This document shows, one piece after another, positions 4,744 to 7,118 of a stretch of 7,118 nucleotides of DNA. The first letter of the stretch is position 1. The number at the start of each line of letters is the position of its first letter. This DNA is from Thermoplasmata archaeon (GTDB lineage: Archaea > Thermoplasmatota > Thermoplasmata > Thermoplasmatales > Thermoplasmataceae), in assembly GCA_021797025.1 (NCBI GenBank), contig JAKAAK010000169.1:1-7118 (forward strand), given 5' to 3'. Under the pieces are notes generated by a model. It searched no databases and was not told the origin of the DNA. It saw only the letters and a list, made by a program, of their open reading frames with translations. The translations under genes and the position numbers were made by a program.

Positions 4744-5673
4744 ATGGACAATCAATCTCCTAAAATAAATCTTACAAATTTTGGATATGTAAACGGTAAC
4801 GATTCTCAATTTACGCCTTTACTAATTAGACATGTTATAGCTCCACCTATAAAATGTCAGGGTATAAAAACAAAGTCTGTCGATTTCATTGCATCAAGCA
4901 TTAAATGGAAGGGGGACGGTAGATGGGTTGAACCATTCCTGGGATCAGGGGCGGTTTTATTTAACATCGCCCCAAAAAGGGCACTTGCTTCAGATATTAA
5001 CGGGTATATTATTGATTTCTACAAAAGTATTCAAGAGCATAAGATAGATTGTAAAATGGTAAGAGATTTCCTGGAAGAGGAGGGTAAAAAACTTGAAGAT
5101 AAAGATGCGGAATTTTATTATGAGGTTAGGAATAGGTTTAACAAAAATCACGATCCACTAGACTTGCTATTCCTAAGCAGGGCATGTTTTAATGGAGTGA
5201 TGCGATTTAACGGTAAAGGGGGGTTTAATACACCATATAATCATAAACGCCAGAGATTTGCACCAGCGTATATTACAAAGATAGTAAATCAAGTTAAATT
5301 TGTTAGTCACGTAATAGAAGGGAAGGATTGGGAATTTAAAAAGGGAGATTGGAGGGAAACGTTAAAACAAATTTCTGGCGATGATTTTGTTTATGCCGAT
5401 CCTCCATATTATGGGCGCCATACAGACTATTATGGAACTTGGACGGATTATGATGATGAAGAACTTGCAAAGGTTTTAGAAAGTTTTGAAGGTGGCTTTG
5501 CTTTATCATCATGGAAAGAAAATGAATTTAGAAAAAACGAGCAACTTGATCTTCATTGGTACAAATTTAACATTAAAATGAAAAATCATTTTTATCATGT
5601 AGGTTCTGTAGAAGATTATAGACATCCTATAACAGAAGTTTTAGTTATAAAACCAGGGTTTCAGGTTGACTAA
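4744..5673 (+). CDS. M.EcoRV-like adenine-N6 DNA methyltransferase, predicted GATATC-specific
   Basis: This is the modification partner of the preceding endonuclease. Of 309 residues, those from about 33 on follow M.EcoRV (298 residues) closely as I recall it: motif X PPIKCQGIKTK (34-44); motif I WVEPFLGSGAVLFNIAPK (61-78), the AdoMet site; DFYKSIQ (91-97); SRACFNGVMRFNGKGGFN (145-162); RFAPAYITKI (171-180); catalytic YADPPYYGRH (217-226) with Asp219-Pro-Pro-Tyr222; and NHFYHVG (281-287). M.EcoRV methylates the first adenine of GATATC, so the host's own sites would be shielded. The first 30 or so residues (MDNQSPKINLTNFGYVNGND and on) have no counterpart in the short M.EcoRV N-terminus, and no in-frame Met lies nearer motif X, so the extension appears real. 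The order R then M on one strand contrasts with many divergent RM pairs. Several relatively GC-rich stretches near conserved motifs hint at horizontal origin. Confidence 0.95.
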   Translation: MDNQSPKINLTNFGYVNGNDSQFTPLLIRHVIAPPIKCQGIKTKSVDFIASSIKWKGDGRWVEPFLGSGAVLFNIAPKRALASDINGYIIDFYKSIQEHKIDCKMVRDFLEEEGKKLEDKDAEFYYEVRNRFNKNHDPLDLLFLSRACFNGVMRFNGKGGFNTPYNHKRQRFAPAYITKIVNQVKFVSHVIEGKDWEFKKGDWRETLKQISGDDFVYADPPYYGRHTDYYGTWTDYDDEELAKVLESFEGGFALSSWKENEFRKNEQLDLHWYKFNIKMKNHFYHVGSVEDYRHPITEVLVIKPGFQVD

Positions 5674-5701
5674 AGAAATCTTTAATCCACTGTAATTTTT
5701 T
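5671..5701 (+). terminator. Hairpin plus T-run after the methyltransferase gene
   Basis: TAAAGA and TCTTTA at 5671-5684 form an inverted repeat that begins at the stop codon. A run of six T at 5696-5701 follows. In archaea the T-run alone may suffice, so the hairpin may be incidental. Confidence 0.35.
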
Positions 5702-5718
5702 GATTAGGTCTAATAAAT

Positions 5719-6017
5719 TCAAATTGTTTTATAATCCAATTTATAAATCGATAAATCTATTTCTATATATTGTTTTAATATTATTGTTTTTAACTTTACA
5801 AATCTACTATTAATGTATCCATTATCATGGTAATTCACAATAATTGAATAATAAGTTTTTATGTATCTCTCTTCAATTTCCGGTATATTATCATAACATT
5901 ATCTCTTTGTAAGGGATCAAGAATAACTTGATTATCTAAGGATCTAAGTATAGCGTCTAAAGAAAGTGGATATAAAATTAGGAGTTTCTGTTTATCTGTA
6001 AAGTTAGTGATTGTCAT
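5719..6017 (-). pseudogene. Small unknown gene split by a frameshift
   Basis: From ATG at 6017 a frame encodes MTITNFTDKQKLLILYPLSL and on through LDPLQRDN, then runs out at a TAA at 5861-5859 (52 residues). In the -1 frame a second open stretch begins after a TAA at 5901-5899 and continues for about 59 residues. It includes YDNIPEIEERYIKTYYSII and INSRFVKLKTIILKQYIE and ends at TGA 5721-5719. Joined in the 40-base overlap, the two give one helical protein of roughly 100 residues, so a single-base loss (or a sequencing error) probably broke one gene. I see no clear slippery heptamer to argue for programmed frameshifting. The ATG overlaps the stop of the duplicated zinc-ribbon tail as ATGA, suggesting the gene was once translationally coupled to the zinc-ribbon gene. 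The family is unrecognised. The remaining gap 5674-5718 holds only the terminator-like sequence. Confidence 0.5.
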
Positions 6018-6039
6018 TCCAGCTTCGCCACACAATTAT
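6014..6039 (-). repeat. Distal copy of the zinc-ribbon gene's 3' end (26-base direct repeat)
   Basis: 24 of 26 positions match 6682-6707, including an unbroken 16-base core (TCATTCCAGCTTCGCC on the plus strand). Read on the minus strand in the gene's phase, it still encodes Asn-Cys-Val-Ala-Lys-Leu-Glu-stop, where the intact gene has Asn-Cys-Gly-Ala-Lys-Leu-Glu-stop. The upstream part of the gene is absent: this copy begins eight bases past the nuclease stop codon. It is either one side of an insertion or the last scrap of a deleted paralogue. Confidence 0.75.
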
Positions 6040-6047
6040 AAAATAAA

Positions 6048-6662
6048 TTATATTTCATGCTTTATATCCCTTATTTCCCCTGCAGTAATTGTTATTGCCC
6101 TGGCTATATCGGATATAATAAAGGTGAAATTATCCGAATATTCCCCATCCGAAAGTAATTTTTTGAGGTGACTTATTATCTTGTTCATGGGTTTATAATC
6201 AGGGTAATTGACAGGATATCTGGTTAGATTTACTATAATCATTACCGGCACCATTGGAAATCTACCATCTGAGTGGATATCATTTTGCAATTTTTTAACA
6301 TCAGAAAACACAGAGTCTATAACCACTGGTATCTCTTCAGTTTCATTTTCATAATCATAAAGAATCTGTTTTACCTCTATAAAGAAAACTTCATAATCGT
6401 TATTACTATTAAAAATATGATCTATCTCGAAATCTACACGCTCCTTGGTACCTACATAGCGTGATTCCATTATTATGTCATTGAACGAAAAATAACCACT
6501 GGATATCATTTCATGATAAATCATAGCATTGAGATGATGTTCATGTTGTATAATACCTCCTAAGTTTTCATTGATGTTATACTCGTCATCCAACAAAATA
6601 ATCTTCTTTGTAGCTATCTCTACAGCATTCCTTATTTTTTCAATTGCCATTTTTTCTTCCAT
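6048..6662 (-). CDS. PD-(D/E)XK nuclease-like protein, uncharacterised
   Basis: The 204-residue product carries a nuclease core of the PD-(D/E)XK type. An N-terminal helix (QHEHHLNAMIYHEM, 39-52) with Glu41 is followed by KERVDFEIDHIF (74-84) with Asp77 after an Arg-Val pair, then by the strand EVFFIEVKQIL (91-101) with Glu96 and Lys98. A later helix, FSDVKKLQND (119-128), is typical of such proteins. I do not recognise the family; the likely role is DNA cleavage, probably in defence. There is no membrane segment. GGAG at 6675-6672 lies nine bases before the ATG at 6662 and acts as a credible Shine-Dalgarno sequence, unlike most genes here; Met5 is a possible alternative start. It follows the zinc-ribbon gene by 19 bases on the same strand, so the two are probably co-transcribed. 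It is visibly more AT-rich than that neighbour and is flanked by a direct repeat, both signs of later arrival. Confidence 0.75.
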   Translation of the reverse strand: MEEKMAIEKIRNAVEIATKKIILLDDEYNINENLGGIIQHEHHLNAMIYHEMISSGYFSFNDIIMESRYVGTKERVDFEIDHIFNSNNDYEVFFIEVKQILYDYENETEEIPVVIDSVFSDVKKLQNDIHSDGRFPMVPVMIIVNLTRYPVNYPDYKPMNKIISHLKKLLSDGEYSDNFTFIISDIARAITITAGEIRDIKHEI

Positions 6663-6681
6663 CTATTTCATCTCCATTTGT

Positions 6682-6707
6682 TCATTCCAGCTTCGCCCCG
6701 CAATTAT
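6682..6707 (-). repeat. Proximal copy of the 26-base direct repeat, at the 3' end of the zinc-ribbon gene
   Basis: This copy forms the last codons and stop of the intact zinc-ribbon gene. Its partner lies at 6014-6039, exactly beyond the nuclease gene, so the interval of 668 bases is the unit bracketed by the repeat. Confidence 0.75.
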
Positions 6708-7118
6708 CGCAATAATGAGCTCTCTCACGGTTCTCAGCGCCACATACTGGGCATATTTTCACCTTTCCCTTATACTGTGTCATCATCTTCTGCACCTGCG
6801 GGTATGTCCAGGCTTCCCGTACATGCCAGCATTCATAGGAATCGTCCTGCTCGCACCATAATCTGAAGATTCCGTTGCCGTTTTGCTTCACGTATATATT
6901 GAATATCCTTGACCGTTTGCCAGGTACAGCTTCCTCAACGGTTATGTGGTTGTCGAGCACATTGAAATGAAATAAAAATTTAAGATACTTGGAATTCTCC
7001 CGCTCCTCAGGGGTTAGTGCTACATTGATTTCTTCCCCATCAATGTGGATAACACCCTCGGCTTCCTGGTCTATGGGCGCTTCGGACACTTCCTCAAGCT
7101 CAACCAACTTTTCAGCAA
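6682..7118 (-). CDS. C-terminal zinc-ribbon protein, 5' part beyond the window
   Basis: The frame is open to the right edge and upstream codons (Ala-Glu-Lys-Leu) continue without a stop. The true start is outside; a TTG at 7107 is possible but not convincing. About 145 residues are visible. An acidic stretch (VELEEVSEAPIDQEAEGV) comes first, then a mixed alpha/beta region (KYLKFLFHFNVLDNHITVEE, IFNIYVKQNGNGIFRLWC). A C-terminal zinc ribbon follows, with Cys pairs CPVC and CDNC separated by ten residues, ending GAKLE. Such treble-clef ribbons bind one zinc and are common in archaeal proteins of many roles. The central region is not one I can assign, so no function is given. The gene is clearly richer in G+C than the rest of the window, suggesting resident chromosomal DNA next to an acquired island. 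The nuclease gene follows it directly. Confidence 0.8.
   Translation of the reverse strand, partial: AEKLVELEEVSEAPIDQEAEGVIHIDGEEINVALTPEERENSKYLKFLFHFNVLDNHITVEEAVPGKRSRIFNIYVKQNGNGIFRLWCEQDDSYECWHVREAWTYPQVQKMMTQYKGKVKICPVCGAENRERAHYCDNCGAKLE

Noticed and set aside
6571..6866. Plus-strand frames with hydrophobic stretches opposite the nuclease and zinc-ribbon genes
   Set aside because: They are antisense shadows. The opposite strand carries clear nuclease and zinc-ribbon motifs.
1..7118. tRNA, rRNA, CRISPR repeats or insertion sequence ends
   Set aside because: I looked on both strands and saw no cloverleaf with a T-loop consensus, no regularly spaced repeats, and no terminal inverted repeats with a transposase.

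Overview
The window is AT-rich, with short intergenic spacers. Most genes carry an archaeal TATA-like box about 22 to 29 bases before the ATG, so little or no 5' leader is expected. Arginine is coded mainly by AGG/AGA and isoleucine often by ATA. Together with a short XerA-like recombinase and a C-terminal zinc-ribbon protein, this suggests a euryarchaeon of the Thermoplasmatales type (Ferroplasma, Acidiplasma or Cuniculiplasma-like). That placement is an inference from style, not a proven assignment. The content is accessory, defence-island-like DNA.

Left part (1-2600): a possible 3' tail of a gene entering from the left (1-84) is followed by a PD-(D/E)XK-type protein (170-670), a compact tyrosine recombinase with a complete catalytic set (844-1461), and an unrecognised 225-residue protein with a HEPN-like R-N-x3-H motif (1565-2242). 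A possible 45-residue ORF (2275-2412) then converges on a 52-residue ribbon-helix-helix-like gene on the minus strand (2436-2594).

Middle (2600-5700): an orphan D12-class adenine DNA methyltransferase (2679-3422) comes first. Next is a complete Type II restriction-modification locus: a divergent winged-helix regulator (minus, 3590-3862), an EcoRV-like endonuclease (3970-4713) and an M.EcoRV-like methyltransferase (4744-5673). The endonuclease can be laid over EcoRV residue for residue, as I recall EcoRV. With the start at 3970, E45, D74, D90, K92, T106, K119 and the 182-188 recognition loop fall at the same numbers. The expected specificity is therefore GATATC, with methylation of the first adenine. 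The regulator sits where a controller of the pair would be expected.

Right part (5700-7118), minus strand: a zinc-ribbon gene enters from the right edge and is visibly richer in G+C than everything to its left. It is followed by a PD-(D/E)XK nuclease-like gene (6048-6662) and by a small gene that appears frameshifted (5719-6017). The nuclease gene lies between two copies of the terminal ~26 bases of the zinc-ribbon gene (6682-6707 and 6014-6039). The distal copy still encodes the end of that protein and overlaps the next ATG as ATGA. This looks like insertion at, or recombination within, the 3' end of a host gene.

Overall, three different PD-(D/E)XK-fold proteins, two adenine methyltransferases, a HEPN-like candidate, an integrase and a small RHH regulator lie within 7 kb. 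The clearest and most unusual item is the EcoRV-type system in an apparently archaeal setting.
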